This document shows, piece by piece, positions 53,000 through 62,138 of a stretch of DNA of 64,000 bases. Below the pieces are notes generated by a model. It saw nothing but the letters and a program-made list of their open reading frames with translations. It made no database searches and was not told the origin of the DNA. The stretch is from Streptomyces adelaidensis (lineage in GTDB: Bacteria > Actinomycetota > Actinomycetes > Streptomycetales > Streptomycetaceae): positions 1 to 64,000 of the forward strand of contig NZ_JAEMUX010000014.1 in NCBI RefSeq assembly GCF_016598475.1, given 5' to 3'. How positions within the stretch are numbered: position 1 is the stretch's first letter; every line of letters starts with the position of its first letter. The position numbers were made by a program, and so were the translations under genes.

Positions 53000-54157
53000 T
53001 CAGCGCAGGCCCGTCGAACGGTGCAGCGCCGCCTGGATCAGGCGGTCCACCAGCTCCGCGTACTCGATCCCGCTGGCCTGCCACATCGCCGGGTACATCG
53101 AGATCGGCGTGAATCCGGGCAGCGTGTTGATCTCGTTGATGACGAAGTCGCCCTCCTCCGTGAGGAAGAAGTCCGCCCGGACCAGCCCCTCGCAGGACGC
53201 CGCGTCGAAGGCGTCGACCGCGAGCCGCTGGACCTCGGCGGTCTCCTGCGGGGTGAGCGGGGCCGGCACGATCCCTGGGGTCGAGTCGATGTACTTGGCC
53301 TCGAAGTCGTAGTACGCGTGGGTCTCGGGCGGCGGGATCTCGGCCGGTACGGAGGCGCGCGGGCCGTCCTCGAACTCCAGGACTCCGCACTCGATCTCAC
53401 GGCCGCGCAGGGCCGCCTCGACGAGGATCTTCGGGTCGTGGCGCTGGGCCTCGGCGATCGCCTCGTCGAGGCCGGCGAGGTCGTCGACCTTGGTGATGCC
53501 GATCGAGGAGCCCGCACGTGCGGGCTTCACGAAGAGGGGCCAGCCGTGCTCGCCCCCGAAATCGACGATCTTCTTGCGGGCGGCGGACTCGTCCCGCTCC
53601 CACTCCCGCGGCCGGATCACCACGTACGGGCCGACCTTGAGCCCGAAGGAGGTGAACACCCGCTTCATGTACTCCTTGTCCTGGCCGACGGCCGAGGCGA
53701 GGACGCCCGAGCCGACGTACGGGACGCCGGAGAGTTCCAGCATGCCCTGGAGGGTGCCGTCCTCGCCGTACGGGCCGTGCAGGACGGGGAAGACGACGTC
53801 GACCTCGCCGAGCGCCTTGGGCACCGAACCGGGCTCGCTGTAGACGACTTCGCGGTTGGCGGGGTCGACGGGGAGCACCACGGCGCCCTCCCGCGAATCG
53901 GTGAGTTCCTCGACGCTCGGCGTGCGGCGCTCGGTGATCGCCATCCGCTCCGGTTCGTCGGCGGTGAGCGCCCAACGGCCGTCCCTGGTGATGCCGATCG
54001 GCAGGACGTCGTACTTCGTCCGGTCGATGGCGCGCAGGACGGCGCCGGCCGTGACCACGGAGATCCCGTGTTCCGAGCTGCGGCCGCCGAAGACGACGGC
54101 CACGCGCGGCTTACGGGGCGGCTGCTCAGGGCTCTGGGGGAGGTTCTCGGTGCTCAT
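53000..54157 (-). CDS. ddl: D-alanine--D-alanine ligase
   Basis: Ddl makes the D-Ala-D-Ala dipeptide of peptidoglycan. The 385-residue ATP-grasp enzyme has VAVVFGGRSSEHGISVV, HGPYGEDGTLQGMLELSGVP, FVKPARAGSSIGITKV and INEINTLPGFTPISMYP. The omega-loop motif YYDFEAKYID is the D-Ala-D-Ala type, not the D-Ala-D-Lac type of VanA-like ligases. ATG at 54157 is used; upstream residues are not conserved. The gene follows gpsA by 60 bases. Confidence 0.95.
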   Translation of the reverse strand: MSTENLPQSPEQPPRKPRVAVVFGGRSSEHGISVVTAGAVLRAIDRTKYDVLPIGITRDGRWALTADEPERMAITERRTPSVEELTDSREGAVVLPVDPANREVVYSEPGSVPKALGEVDVVFPVLHGPYGEDGTLQGMLELSGVPYVGSGVLASAVGQDKEYMKRVFTSFGLKVGPYVVIRPREWERDESAARKKIVDFGGEHGWPLFVKPARAGSSIGITKVDDLAGLDEAIAEAQRHDPKILVEAALRGREIECGVLEFEDGPRASVPAEIPPPETHAYYDFEAKYIDSTPGIVPAPLTPQETAEVQRLAVDAFDAASCEGLVRADFFLTEEGDFVINEINTLPGFTPISMYPAMWQASGIEYAELVDRLIQAALHRSTGLR

Positions 54158-54216
54158 ATCGCGTTGAGGGTACCCGTTGGTAGGGCGCCAGTCAGTGCCC
54201 ATACGGTCGCTTTCGC

Positions 54217-55227
54217 TCAGCGTCGCTCGGGCTTGGCGCTGCGCGACATCAGCTCCTTGAGGGCGACGACGGGCGGCTTGCCCTCGTGGACGATGTCGAC
54301 GACCGTCTCGGTGATGGGCGTGTCGACGCCGTGCCGGCGCGCCAAGTCCAGCACGGACTCACAGGACTTGACGCCCTCGGCGGTCTGCTTGGTGACCGCG
54401 ATGGTCTCCTGCAGGGTCATGCCCCTGCCGAGGTTGGTGCCGAAGGTGTGGTTGCGGGAGAGCGGCGAGGAGCAGGTCGCCACCAGGTCGCCCAGGCCCG
54501 CGAGTCCGGCGAAGGTGAGCGGGTCGGCGCCCATCGCGAGGCCCAGGCGGGTCGTCTCGGCGAGACCGCGCGTGATGAGCGACCCCTTGGCGTTGTCGCC
54601 GAGGCCCATGCCGTCCGCGATACCGACGGCGAGACCGATGACGTTCTTCACCGCGCCGCCCAGCTCGCAGCCGACGACGTCGGTGTTGGTGTACGGGCGG
54701 AAGTACGGGTTGTGGCAGGCGGCCTGGAGCCGCTGGGCGACGGCCTCGTCGGTGCAGGCGACGACAGAGGCGGCCGGCATACGGGAGGCGATCTCGCGTG
54801 CCAGGTTGGGCCCGGTGACGACGGCGATGCGGTCCTGGCCGACCTTGGCGACGTCCTCCATGACCTCGCTCATCCGCATGGTCGTACCGAGTTCGACGCC
54901 CTTCATCAGGGAGACGAGCACGGTGTCCGGAGCCAGCAGCGGCGTCCACTCGGCGAGGTTGGCGCGCAGGGTCTGGGAGGGCACGGACAGGACCGTGTAG
55001 TCGGCACCCGCGGCGGCTTCTGCGGGGTCCGTCGTGGCGCGCAGATTCTCCGGGAGCTGGATGCCGGGGAAGTAGTCGGGATTCGTCCGGGTGGAGTTGA
55101 TGGCCTGAGCCACCTCCGGGCGACGCGCCCACAGGGTGACCTCGCACCCCGCGTCGGCGAGCACCATGCCGAAGGCCGTGCCCCATGAACCGGCGCTGAA
55201 GACGGCCGCCTTGACCGGCTTGCTCAC
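54217..55227 (-). CDS. gpsA: Glycerol-3-phosphate dehydrogenase (NAD(P)+)
   Basis: GpsA supplies glycerol-3-phosphate for phospholipids. The 336 residues show the Rossmann start KAAVFSAGSWGTAFGMVLAD, the NVIGLAVGIADGMGLGDNAK helix and TFAGLAGLGDLVATC. One position of the dinucleotide motif reads GSWGTAFG, as expected. The GTG start overlaps the plsC stop by four bases (GTGA), so plsC-gpsA-ddl form an operon of lipid and wall synthesis. Confidence 0.95.
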   Translation of the reverse strand: MSKPVKAAVFSAGSWGTAFGMVLADAGCEVTLWARRPEVAQAINSTRTNPDYFPGIQLPENLRATTDPAEAAAGADYTVLSVPSQTLRANLAEWTPLLAPDTVLVSLMKGVELGTTMRMSEVMEDVAKVGQDRIAVVTGPNLAREIASRMPAASVVACTDEAVAQRLQAACHNPYFRPYTNTDVVGCELGGAVKNVIGLAVGIADGMGLGDNAKGSLITRGLAETTRLGLAMGADPLTFAGLAGLGDLVATCSSPLSRNHTFGTNLGRGMTLQETIAVTKQTAEGVKSCESVLDLARRHGVDTPITETVVDIVHEGKPPVVALKELMSRSAKPERR

Positions 55228-56036
55228 TTGCCCTGCCCCTCATCCTGATGTTCCGGTGCCCGCTGGACCGTGTGGTGTTCGGGCAGGTGATTCTCGACGA
55301 CCGCCCGGGCGGTCCTGCGCCGCTGTTCGATGCGCTCCACCTTGGGGTCGTACGGCGTCTCGGGCGCCTTCTCGCCGCGGATCTCCTCCAGCTGGCGGGT
55401 GATGGCGGCCATGATGGCCTCCGTCGCGTCCTTCAACAGGTCGGGGGTCATGTCCTGGCCGTAGAAGTGCGAGAGGTCTACGGGCGGGCCCGCGAGCACG
55501 TGGTGGGTCTTGCGCGGCAGGAAGCTGGGCTTCCTGCCGTACGGCGGGAGCACTTCGTTGGCGCCCCACTGGGCGACCGGGATCACCGGGCACCTGGTCT
55601 GCAGGGCGACCCGCGCGGCTCCGGTCTTGCCGGTCATGGGCCAGGCGCCCGGGTCGCGGGTGAGGGTGCCCTCGGGATAGAAGACGACGCATTCGCCGCG
55701 TTCCACGGCGTCGATCGCGGCCCGGAAGGCGCTCAGCGCGTCGGTGCTCTCGCGGTATACCGGGATCTGTCCGGTGCCGCGCATCACGGCACCGACGAAT
55801 CCATTCCGGAAAAGACTGCTCTTCGCGAGGAATCGCGGAACGCGGCCGCTGTTGTACTGAAAGTGCCCGTACGCGAAGGGGTCCACATGCGAATTGTGGT
55901 TCACCGTGGTGATAAATCCGCCGTCAGCCGGAATGTTCTCCATTCCACGCCAGTCCCGCTTGATCAGAACCACCAGCGGCGGTTTGCACAGGACCGCTGC
56001 GAAGCGGTACCAGAAGCCGATTCTGCGGCGGGACAC
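55224..56036 (-). CDS. plsC: 1-acylglycerol-3-phosphate acyltransferase (PlsC family)
   Basis: 270 residues with the HX4D catalytic motif TTVNHNSHVDPF and the substrate motif VVFYPEGTLTRDP of lysophosphatidic acid acyltransferases. A hydrophobic N-terminal stretch (FWYRFAAVLCKPPLVVLI) associates it with the membrane. The start is GTG 56036 with GAGGAAGG eight bases upstream. Together with gpsA it provides phosphatidic acid. Confidence 0.93.
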   Translation of the reverse strand: MSRRRIGFWYRFAAVLCKPPLVVLIKRDWRGMENIPADGGFITTVNHNSHVDPFAYGHFQYNSGRVPRFLAKSSLFRNGFVGAVMRGTGQIPVYRESTDALSAFRAAIDAVERGECVVFYPEGTLTRDPGAWPMTGKTGAARVALQTRCPVIPVAQWGANEVLPPYGRKPSFLPRKTHHVLAGPPVDLSHFYGQDMTPDLLKDATEAIMAAITRQLEEIRGEKAPETPYDPKVERIEQRRRTARAVVENHLPEHHTVQRAPEHQDEGQGK

Positions 56037-56197
56037 TCGGACACCTTCCTCTGGGTGGGTCGGGGGCTCCTCGCCCGGGGAGCCGCACAAGTGTCGCCCC
56101 GGGCCACCGGTCTGTCGAGAACACCGTACGCCCCACCCTGTGGCCTTCCATTGCGCCCAGGTGACAATGGCCGCGACAAGAGAGGGACGGAACGCTC

Positions 56198-56848
56198 GTG
56201 CTGTGGACCCTGGTCGTACCCCTGAAGCCCCTGGCGCGGGCCAAGAGCAGACTCTCGGACACCGCCGCCGACGAGGTGCGCCCCGCACTGGCCCTCGCCT
56301 TCGCCCAGGACACCGTGGCCGCGGCGCTGACCGCCGCGGCGGTCCGGGATGTGCTGGTGGTCACGGACGACCCGCTGGCCGCCCGCGAGCTGGCCTCCCT
56401 GGGCGCCCGGACGCTCCCGGAGGACCCCGAGACCGCCGCCGAGGACGGCCTGAACGCCGCTCTGCGGCACGGAACCGCAGTCGTACGCGCTGTACGCCCG
56501 CAAAGCCCCGTAGCGGCCCTGAACGCCGATCTGCCCGCTCTGCGCCCCGCGGAATTGACCCGCGTCCTGAACGCGGCCGCCGAATTCCCCCGCGCCTTTC
56601 TCGCGGACGCCACCGGCATCGGCACCACCCTGCTCGCCGCGGCCCCCGGCCGTGCCCTGTCCCCCGCATTCGGCCCCGACTCCCGCCTCCGTCACCGCCG
56701 CTCCGGCGCGGTGGAACTCGCTCTCGGCGCCGTCGACTCCGTCCGCCAGGACGTCGACACCGGAGACGACCTGCGTGCCGCCCTCGCCCTCGGCGTGGGC
56801 CCCCGTACGGCCGCCGCGGCCGCGCGCCTGCTGATACCCGGCCAGTAG
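56198..56848 (+). CDS. cofC: Phospholactate/PEP guanylyltransferase of F420 biosynthesis
   Basis: 216 residues of the CofC/FbiD nucleotidyltransferase family: VVPLKPLARAKSRLSD, VVTDDPLAARELASLGARTL, VAALNADLPALRPAELTRVL and the end DTGDDLRAALALGVGPRTA. It activates phospholactate or phosphoenolpyruvate with GTP for coenzyme F420. No other F420 gene is in the window. The start is GTG 56198, divergent from plsC. Confidence 0.9.
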   Translation: MLWTLVVPLKPLARAKSRLSDTAADEVRPALALAFAQDTVAAALTAAAVRDVLVVTDDPLAARELASLGARTLPEDPETAAEDGLNAALRHGTAVVRAVRPQSPVAALNADLPALRPAELTRVLNAAAEFPRAFLADATGIGTTLLAAAPGRALSPAFGPDSRLRHRRSGAVELALGAVDSVRQDVDTGDDLRAALALGVGPRTAAAAARLLIPGQ

Positions 56849-56857
56849 GCTGCGCCC

Positions 56858-57061
56858 ATGCAGGCCACCGCGTACACCTACGACCCCACCACCCGCGCCG
56901 GCCAGGTCCTTCTGGACGACGGCACCCCCGTCCCCTTCGAGGCCCCGGCCTTCGACGCCGGCGGCCTGCGCCTGCTCCGCCCGGGCCAGCGGGTCCGCAT
57001 CGAGACGACGGGCGAGGGCGAAGGCCTCCGAATCACCCTGATCACCCTGCAGACGTTCTGA
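56858..57061 (+). CDS. Small cold-shock-domain-like protein
   Basis: 67 residues beginning MQATAYTYDPTTRAGQVLLD. The pattern GQVLLDDGTPVPFEAP, GLRLLRPGQRVRIET and a final ITLQTF resembles the cold-shock-domain barrel, but the RNA-binding RNP aromatic residues are mostly missing. It begins 9 bases after cofC and probably shares its transcript. The function is unknown. The same gene sits next to cofC in other Streptomyces, from memory. Confidence 0.75.
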   Translation: MQATAYTYDPTTRAGQVLLDDGTPVPFEAPAFDAGGLRLLRPGQRVRIETTGEGEGLRITLITLQTF

Positions 57062-57111
57062 ACCCGCAGATGTTCTGAACCCGGCCGCGCCCCTGCACCC
57101 CGTGAACGCCG

Positions 57112-57144
57112 CGGGCCGGGCTCCATCAACAGGAGCCCGGCCCG
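57112..57144. terminator. Bidirectional terminator between CSD-like gene and hupS
   Basis: CGGGCCGGGCTCC and its exact complement form a 13-bp stem with a 7-base loop between convergent genes. Confidence 0.88.
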
Positions 57145-57171
57145 GCGCGTGTGAGTACCCAGCGCTCCGTT

Positions 57172-57825
57172 TCAGCGAGCGGCAGCCTTCTTCGCGGTCG
57201 TCTTGCGAGCCGTCGACTTCTTGGCCGGCGCCTTCTTGGCGGTGGCCTTCTTGGCCGGCGCGCTCTTCGCCGCGGTCTTCTTGGCCGCGGCCGTGGTCTT
57301 CGCGGTGGTCTTCTTCGCGGCCGCCGTCTTGGTGGTGGCCTTCTTCGCGGTGGCCTTCTTCGCCGTGGTCTTCTTCGCGGCCGCCGTCGTCGCCTTCTTG
57401 GCGGCGGCGGTCGTCTTACGAGCCGTGGCCGTGGTCTTCTTCGCGGTGGTCTTCTTGGCCGCCGCCTTCTTGACCGTCGCCGACGCCCCGCCGCTCAGGC
57501 TGCCCTTGGGCGCCTTCTTGACCGCGACCTCGCCACCGCGAGGAAGCTTCTTCGAGCCGCTCACCAGGTCCTTGAAGCCCTGGCCCGCGCGGAATCGCGG
57601 CACGGAGGTCTTCTTGACCCGAACCCGCTCACCCGTCTGCGGGTTGCGGGCGTAACGGGCCGGCCGGTCGACCTTCTCGAACGAACCGAAGCCGGTGACC
57701 GATACACGGTCTCCGGCGACGGTCGCGCGGACGATGGCGTCCAGAACGGCGTCGACCGCCTCAGCGGCCTGCTGACGCCCGCCTACCTTGTCCGCAATCG
57801 CTTCTACGAGCTGCGCCTTGTTCAC
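57172..57825 (-). CDS. hupS: HU nucleoid protein with Lys/Ala-rich tail (HupS)
   Basis: The first ~95 residues are HU: MNKAQLVEAIADKVGGRQQA, SVTGFGSFEKVDRPARYARN and PQTGERVRV. About 120 residues of Lys/Ala/Thr repeats (AKKTTAKK type) follow, similar to histone H1 and to Mycobacterium HupB/Streptomyces HupS. HupS is the spore-specific HU in S. coelicolor, at this position. The tail should bind DNA without specificity. The repeats may vary in length between strains. Confidence 0.95.
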   Translation of the reverse strand: MNKAQLVEAIADKVGGRQQAAEAVDAVLDAIVRATVAGDRVSVTGFGSFEKVDRPARYARNPQTGERVRVKKTSVPRFRAGQGFKDLVSGSKKLPRGGEVAVKKAPKGSLSGGASATVKKAAAKKTTAKKTTATARKTTAAAKKATTAAAKKTTAKKATAKKATTKTAAAKKTTAKTTAAAKKTAAKSAPAKKATAKKAPAKKSTARKTTAKKAAAR

Positions 57826-57963
57826 GTCTTCCCCTTCGGAGACCTCGCCAGAACAAAAGTGTTCAAGCTTTTTCGCACGTTAGGCAGATATATACCGCAA
57901 ATCAAACACGAAACGGGCTTATCACCCTTGTGCCGCAACGAACTCGGCTGTCACGGAGTTCCT

Positions 57964-58194
57964 TCAGCGTTCCTCTGTGGGGATTCGACCCTCGTCGAGG
58001 TCCGTCGTGAAGCTCTCCAGACGCCTTGCCGCATCGGCGAGATCGTGCTTGGCCACGGCCGTGATGACCAGCAGCTTCCGGGTCAGCGCCATGCGTACGC
58101 CCTCCGGGACTTGCAGTGCGCGCACCCTTGCGTGCGCTTCCTTGAGTTGGCCCGCGACCGCCGCATAGAGCTTGAGTTGGCCGTCGTGTTCCAT
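57964..58194 (-). CDS. Small conserved helical protein, unknown function
   Basis: 76 residues from ATG 58194: MEHDGQLKLYAAVAGQLKEA, ALQVPEGVRMALTRKLLVIT, then an amphipathic helix and RIPTEER. No family was recognised. It lies between hupS and leuD, where other Streptomyces carry a similar gene, from memory. No ribosome-binding site is obvious. A hairpin of leuCD ends nearby at 58382-58415. Confidence 0.65.
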   Translation of the reverse strand: MEHDGQLKLYAAVAGQLKEAHARVRALQVPEGVRMALTRKLLVITAVAKHDLADAARRLESFTTDLDEGRIPTEER

Positions 58195-58381
58195 GCACAG
58201 ATTGTGCCATCTGGGGCGAGTTGTCGCCTGCCCAGGGGGCAACTGCCGTCTTCCGGGGGCCTTGGAGGTACCCCGGTCCGATGCCACGGCATGGTGCGCG
58301 TACCCCGGCAATCACCTTTGTAACTAGGGGAGTTGAAACCTTTCTGCACGTGACTTCGAAGGTGCTCGGACCCGGACATGG

Positions 58382-58415
58382 AGGTACCCCCAACCGTGCA
58401 CGATTGGGGGTACCT
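58382..58415 (-). terminator. Terminator of leuC-leuD
   Basis: AGGTACCCCCAA and its exact complement form a 12-bp stem with a 10-base loop, 66 bases past the leuD stop. Confidence 0.8.
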
Positions 58416-58481
58416 GGGGGTGTCGCGGTGGCTGGAATCCGACTTGCGCGGGCCGGCCACGAGGGGCTGCCCGTGAGTGGA

Positions 58482-59075
58482 TCAGACCTTCAGCGTCCGC
58501 GGCTTGTACGACGGCCGCTTGGCCTCGTACGTGGCGATGTCGGCCTCGTTCTGGAGGGTGATGGAGATGTCGTCCAGCCCGTTCAGCAGCCGCCAGCGGG
58601 CGTTCTCGTCGAGTTCGAAGGCGACCGTGATGCCCTCGGCGCGCACCTCGCGGGTCTCCAGGTCGACCGTGATCTCGGCCTCGGGGTCGTTCTCCGTGAG
58701 TTCCTGCAGCGCGTCCACGGTCTTCTGCTCCAGAACGACCGTGAGCAGGCCGTTCTTGAGCGAGTTGCCGCGGAAGATGTCGGCGAAGCGGGAGGAGATG
58801 ACGGCCTTGAAGCCGTAGTTCTGCAGCGCCCAGACGGCGTGCTCACGGGAGGAGCCGGTGCCGAAGTCGGGGCCGGCGACCAGGACGGTCGCGCCCTTGC
58901 GCTCGGGCTGGTTGAGGATGAATTTCTCATCCTTGCGCCAGGCCTCGAACAGCCCGTCCTCGAACCCGTCCCGCGTCACCTTCTTGAGCCAGTGAGCAGG
59001 GATGATCTGGTCGGTGTCGACGTTGCTGCGGCGCAGCGGGACGGCCCGGCCGGTGTGCTTGATGAATGCTTCCAT
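58482..59075 (-). CDS. leuD: 3-isopropylmalate dehydratase small subunit
   Basis: 197 residues: [32 protein letters not shown] and [20 protein letters not shown]. With LeuC it isomerises 2- to 3-isopropylmalate in leucine synthesis. It follows leuC by 6 bases. Confidence 0.96.
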   Translation of the reverse strand: MEAFIKHTGRAVPLRRSNVDTDQIIPAHWLKKVTRDGFEDGLFEAWRKDEKFILNQPERKGATVLVAGPDFGTGSSREHAVWALQNYGFKAVISSRFADIFRGNSLKNGLLTVVLEQKTVDALQELTENDPEAEITVDLETREVRAEGITVAFELDENARWRLLNGLDDISITLQNEADIATYEAKRPSYKPRTLKV

Positions 59076-59081
59076 GGCTGT

Positions 59082-60509
59082 TCAGACTCCAGCGGGCGCA
59101 GGGGTGTCGGCGTCGGACAGGTCGGCCGGGGAGGCCAGGTGGCCCAGCACGGCGGTCGCGGCGGCGACCTGCGGCGAGACCAGGTGCGTACGGCCGCCCT
59201 TGCCCTGCCTGCCCTCGAAGTTGCGGTTGGAGGTGGACGCGGAGCGCTCACCGGGGGCCAGCTGGTCCGGGTTCATGCCCAGGCACATCGAGCAGCCCGC
59301 GTGCCGCCATTCGGCGCCGGCGTCCTTGAACACGATGTCCAGGCCCTCGGAGACGGCCTGCAGACCGACCCGCGCGGAGCCGGGGACGACCAGCATCCGT
59401 ACGCCGTCGGCGACTTTGCGGCCCTTGATGAGCTCGGCGGCGGCGCGCAGGTCCTCGATGCGGCCGTTGGTGCACGAACCTACGAAGACGGTGTCCACGT
59501 TGATGGACTTCAGCGGCTGGCCGGCCTCCAACCCCATGTACTCCAGGGCCTTTTCGGCGGCGAGGCGCTCCGAAGCGTCCTCGTACGAAGCCGGGTCGGG
59601 GACCGACGCCGAAAGGGGCGCGCCCTGGCCGGGGTTGGTGCCCCAGGTGACGAACGGCGCCAGGGTCGCGCCGTCGATGATCACCTCGGCGTCGAACTCG
59701 GCGTCCTCGTCCGTCCTGAGCGTCTTCCAGTACGCGACGGCCGCGTCCCAGTCCTCGCCCTCGGGGGCGTGCGGACGGCCCTTGAGGTACTCGAAGGTCG
59801 TCTCGTCGGGGGCGATCATGCCCGCACGGGCACCGGCCTCGATCGACATGTTGCAGATGGTCATGCGGGCTTCCATCGAGAGCTGCTCGACGGCGGAGCC
59901 GCGGTACTCCAGGACGTAGCCCTGGCCGCCGCCCGTGCCGATCTTGGCGATGATCGCCAGGATCAGGTCCTTGGCGGTGACGCCGTCGGCCAGCTCACCC
60001 TCGACCGTGATGGCCATGGTCTTGGGGCGGGCCAGCGGCAGCGTCTGGGTGGCCAGCACATGCTCCACCTGGGAGGTGCCGATGCCGAACGCCAGGCCGC
60101 CGAAGGCTCCGTGCGTGGAGGTGTGGGAGTCGCCGCAGACGACGGTCATGCCGGGCTGGGTCAGACCCAGCTGCGGGCCCACGACGTGTACGACACCCTG
60201 CTCGACGTCGCCCAGCGGATGCAGGCGCACCCCGAAGTCGGCGCAGTTCTTGCGCAGCGTCTCCAGCTGGACGCGGGAGACCGGGTCCGCGATGGGCTTG
60301 TCGATGTCGAGGGTGGGGGTGTTGTGGTCCTCCGTCGCGATGGTGAGGTCGAGACGGCGCACCTGGCGGCCGTTCTGACGCAGACCGTCGAAGGCCTGGG
60401 GGCTGGTCACCTCGTGCAGCAGGTGCAGATCGATGAAGAGGAGGTCGGGCTCGCCCTCGGCGCGCCGGACGACGTGGTCGTCCCAGACCTTCTCCGCGAG
60501 TGTCCTACC
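59082..60509 (-). CDS. leuC: 3-isopropylmalate dehydratase large subunit
   Basis: The 475-residue subunit carries the [4Fe-4S] cluster: [14 protein letters not shown] and [15 protein letters not shown] provide the cysteines. Other marks are [20 protein letters not shown] and the N-terminal [14 protein letters not shown]. The ATG at 60509 has GGAGGG about 7 bases upstream. It is divergent from the IclR-type regulator ndgR, which is known to control leuCD in S. coelicolor. Confidence 0.96.
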   Translation of the reverse strand, partial: GRTLAEKVWDDHVVRRAEGEPDLLFIDLHLLHEVTSPQAFDGLRQNGRQVRRLDLTIATEDHNTPTLDIDKPIADPVSRVQLETLRKNCADFGVRLHPLGDVEQGVVHVVGPQLGLTQPGMTVVCGDSHTSTHGAFGGLAFGIGTSQVEHVLATQTLPLARPKTMAITVEGELADGVTAKDLILAIIAKIGTGGGQGYVLEYRGSAVEQLSMEARMTICNMSIEAGARAGMIAPDETTFEYLKGRPHAPEGEDWDAAVAYWKTLRTDEDAEFDAEVIIDGATLAPFVTWGTNPGQGAPLSASVPDPASYEDASERLAAEKALEYMGLEAGQPLKSINVDTVFVGSCTNGRIEDLRAAAELIKGRKVADGVRMLVVPGSARVGLQAVSEGLDIVFKDAGAEWRHAGCSMCLGMNPDQLAPGERSASTSNRNFEGRQGKGGRTHLVSPQVAAATAVLGHLASPADLSDADTPAPAGV

Positions 60510-60692
60510 CATCGCTTTCCCTCCGGCCGGCTTGTCCGAGTGCCGGCCCAACTAGAGATTTCAGAGGTGGCGAGCGCGCATGCCCCGTCCTGTCACAGCA
60601 TCGTGCGCCGGCCGCCGGGCTCGTTGGTCCGCGAGCCTTTGTTGTGCTTCGTTCTGCTTCCAGAGTGGCAAGGTCCACGCGAAATTGAACTT

Positions 60693-60713
60693 GCGTTTCA
60701 CAGAGTGAGACGC
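60693..60713. promoter_or_regulatory. Probable NdgR operator between leuC and ndgR
   Basis: GCGTTTCAC and GTGAGACGC form a 9-3-9 inverted repeat with one mismatch, 13-33 bases before the ndgR start. NdgR is known to bind the ndgR-leuC intergenic region. Confidence 0.55.
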
Positions 60714-60725
60714 GAGTATCGTTGC

Positions 60726-61442
60726 ATGGACAACAGTAGCGGCGTCGGCGTTCTGGACAAGGCGGCCCTGGTCCTGAGCGCTCTGGAGTCCGGTCCGGCC
60801 ACCCTCGCGGGTCTGGTCGGCGCCACCGGACTCGCACGACCCACGGCCCACCGCCTGGCCGTGGCTCTGGAACACCACCGCATGGTGGCACGCGACATGC
60901 AGGGCCGTTTCATTCTCGGCCCACGGCTGGCCGAGCTGGCCGCGGCCGCCGGCGAGGACCGCCTCCTCGCCACCGCCGGGCCGGTGCTCACGCATCTCCG
61001 AGACATCACGGGCGAGAGCGCGCAGCTCTATCGCCGTCAGGGCGACATGCGTATCTGCGTGGCAGCCGCGGAGCGCCTCTCAGGCCTCAGGGACACGGTC
61101 CCGGTCGGTTCGACCCTCACGATGAAGGCCGGCTCCTCGGCCCAGATCCTCATGGCCTGGGAGGAGCCCGAGCGCCTGCACCGCGGCCTCCAGGGCGCCC
61201 GCTTCACGGCGACGGCCCTCTCCGGCGTACGGCGGCGGGGCTGGGCCCAGTCGATCGGCGAGCGCGAGCCCGGCGTCGCCTCGGTCTCCGCCCCTGTTCG
61301 CGGCCCCTCCAATCGCGTAGTGGCCGCCGTCTCCGTCTCCGGCCCCATCGAGCGCCTCACCCGCCACCCCGGCCGCATGCACGCCCAGGCCGTCATCGAC
61401 GCGGCGGCCCGCCTGTCGGAAGCACTTCGCCGCACGAGCTGA
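60726..61442 (+). CDS. ndgR: IclR-family regulator NdgR
   Basis: 238 residues: an N-terminal winged helix (VLDKAALVLSALESGPATLA, ATGLARPTAHRLAVALEHHR) and a C-terminal IclR effector domain (RQGDMRICVAAAERLSGLRD, TMKAGSSAQILMAWE). In S. coelicolor NdgR regulates leuCD and other amino acid genes and affects nitrogen-dependent growth and antibiotic production. It is divergent from leuC. An imperfect palindrome sits 13 bases upstream of its start. Confidence 0.93.
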   Translation: MDNSSGVGVLDKAALVLSALESGPATLAGLVGATGLARPTAHRLAVALEHHRMVARDMQGRFILGPRLAELAAAAGEDRLLATAGPVLTHLRDITGESAQLYRRQGDMRICVAAAERLSGLRDTVPVGSTLTMKAGSSAQILMAWEEPERLHRGLQGARFTATALSGVRRRGWAQSIGEREPGVASVSAPVRGPSNRVVAAVSVSGPIERLTRHPGRMHAQAVIDAAARLSEALRRTS

Positions 61443-61464
61443 CCAGCGAACCAGTACGACCCCC

Positions 61465-61497
61465 AAGGGCCTGCCTCAACGCCGCGGCAGGCCTTTT
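61465..61497. terminator. Bidirectional terminator between ndgR and DUF4188 gene
   Basis: GGCCTGCC and GGCAGGCC pair around a 10-base loop, with AAGG before and TTTT after, between convergent stops. Confidence 0.78.
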
Positions 61498-61519
61498 CGC
61501 ATGGGGTGCCCCACGGCAC

Positions 61520-62035
61520 TCAGGCGCTCACCCCACCCCCGGAGCGGTGCGCGAGCCGCTCCTTCGCGGACCGCCCCCGCCGCTCCACCGGCACCTGACC
61601 GTGCGCCGCCGCGAGCCCGAACGCCGGCATGTCCGCGTAGATCGACTCGTACGACCCCTCCGGCACCACGTACGTCTCGTGCCAGAGCCCCACATGCAGT
61701 CGGGCCTTCCCCGCCTTCTCCTTGCGGTTGAACGCGGCCCACGCCGTGCGGTGGAACGCGTCGGGCGCGTGCGCGTACCGGTAGAGCTTCTCCTTGGACT
61801 CCCAGTACTGGACGACGTAGTACGTCCGCGGCGAGGCCGTGAGCAGTACGGCGCTCAGCAGCCCACGACTCTTGTCCTGCCGCAGCTCCCGCAGCATGCG
61901 CACCATCGCCAGCTGCACCGGCAGCCAGTGATGGACGGCCCAGAAGTGGTTGACGCGCATACCGATGAGCAGGACCACGACGTCCCCCTCGGCTCCCGCG
62001 GTGGTGCGACCGGCGACGGCCCGATTCCCCAACAT
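61520..62035 (-). CDS. DUF4188 (monooxygenase-like) protein
   Basis: 171 residues from ATG 62035 with GGGGGAG five bases upstream: MLGNRAVAGRTTAGAEGDVV, VLLIGMRVNHFWAVHHWLPV and YYVVQYWESKEKLYRYAHAP. It matches DUF4188, a dimeric alpha-beta barrel family similar to antibiotic-biosynthesis monooxygenases; the reaction is unknown. It is divergent from the MerR-family gene, and both starts flank a perfect inverted repeat. Confidence 0.82.
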   Translation of the reverse strand: MLGNRAVAGRTTAGAEGDVVVLLIGMRVNHFWAVHHWLPVQLAMVRMLRELRQDKSRGLLSAVLLTASPRTYYVVQYWESKEKLYRYAHAPDAFHRTAWAAFNRKEKAGKARLHVGLWHETYVVPEGSYESIYADMPAFGLAAAHGQVPVERRGRSAKERLAHRSGGGVSA

Positions 62036-62071
62036 GACTCCCCCTTGCGGGCCACCCGTCGGCCACCCCTG

Positions 62072-62123
62072 TTGGGTAGCGGCACTATCCGAGTGGCCAT
62101 GTTTAGATAGTGCCGCTACCCAA
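62072..62123. promoter_or_regulatory. Perfect 18-bp inverted repeat between MerR-like and DUF4188 genes
   Basis: TTGGGTAGCGGCACTATC (62072-62089) and its exact complement (62106-62123) are separated by 16 bases. They lie between divergent starts, 15 bases from the MerR start and 37 from the DUF4188 start. Confidence 0.72.
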
Positions 62124-62138
62124 GGGAAGGCGCAAGAC

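Noticed and set aside
58221..60722. A long plus-strand frame antisense to leuC-leuD running into ndgR
   Set aside because: leuC and leuD are clear on the other strand, and the ndgR product begins at the ATG at 60726.
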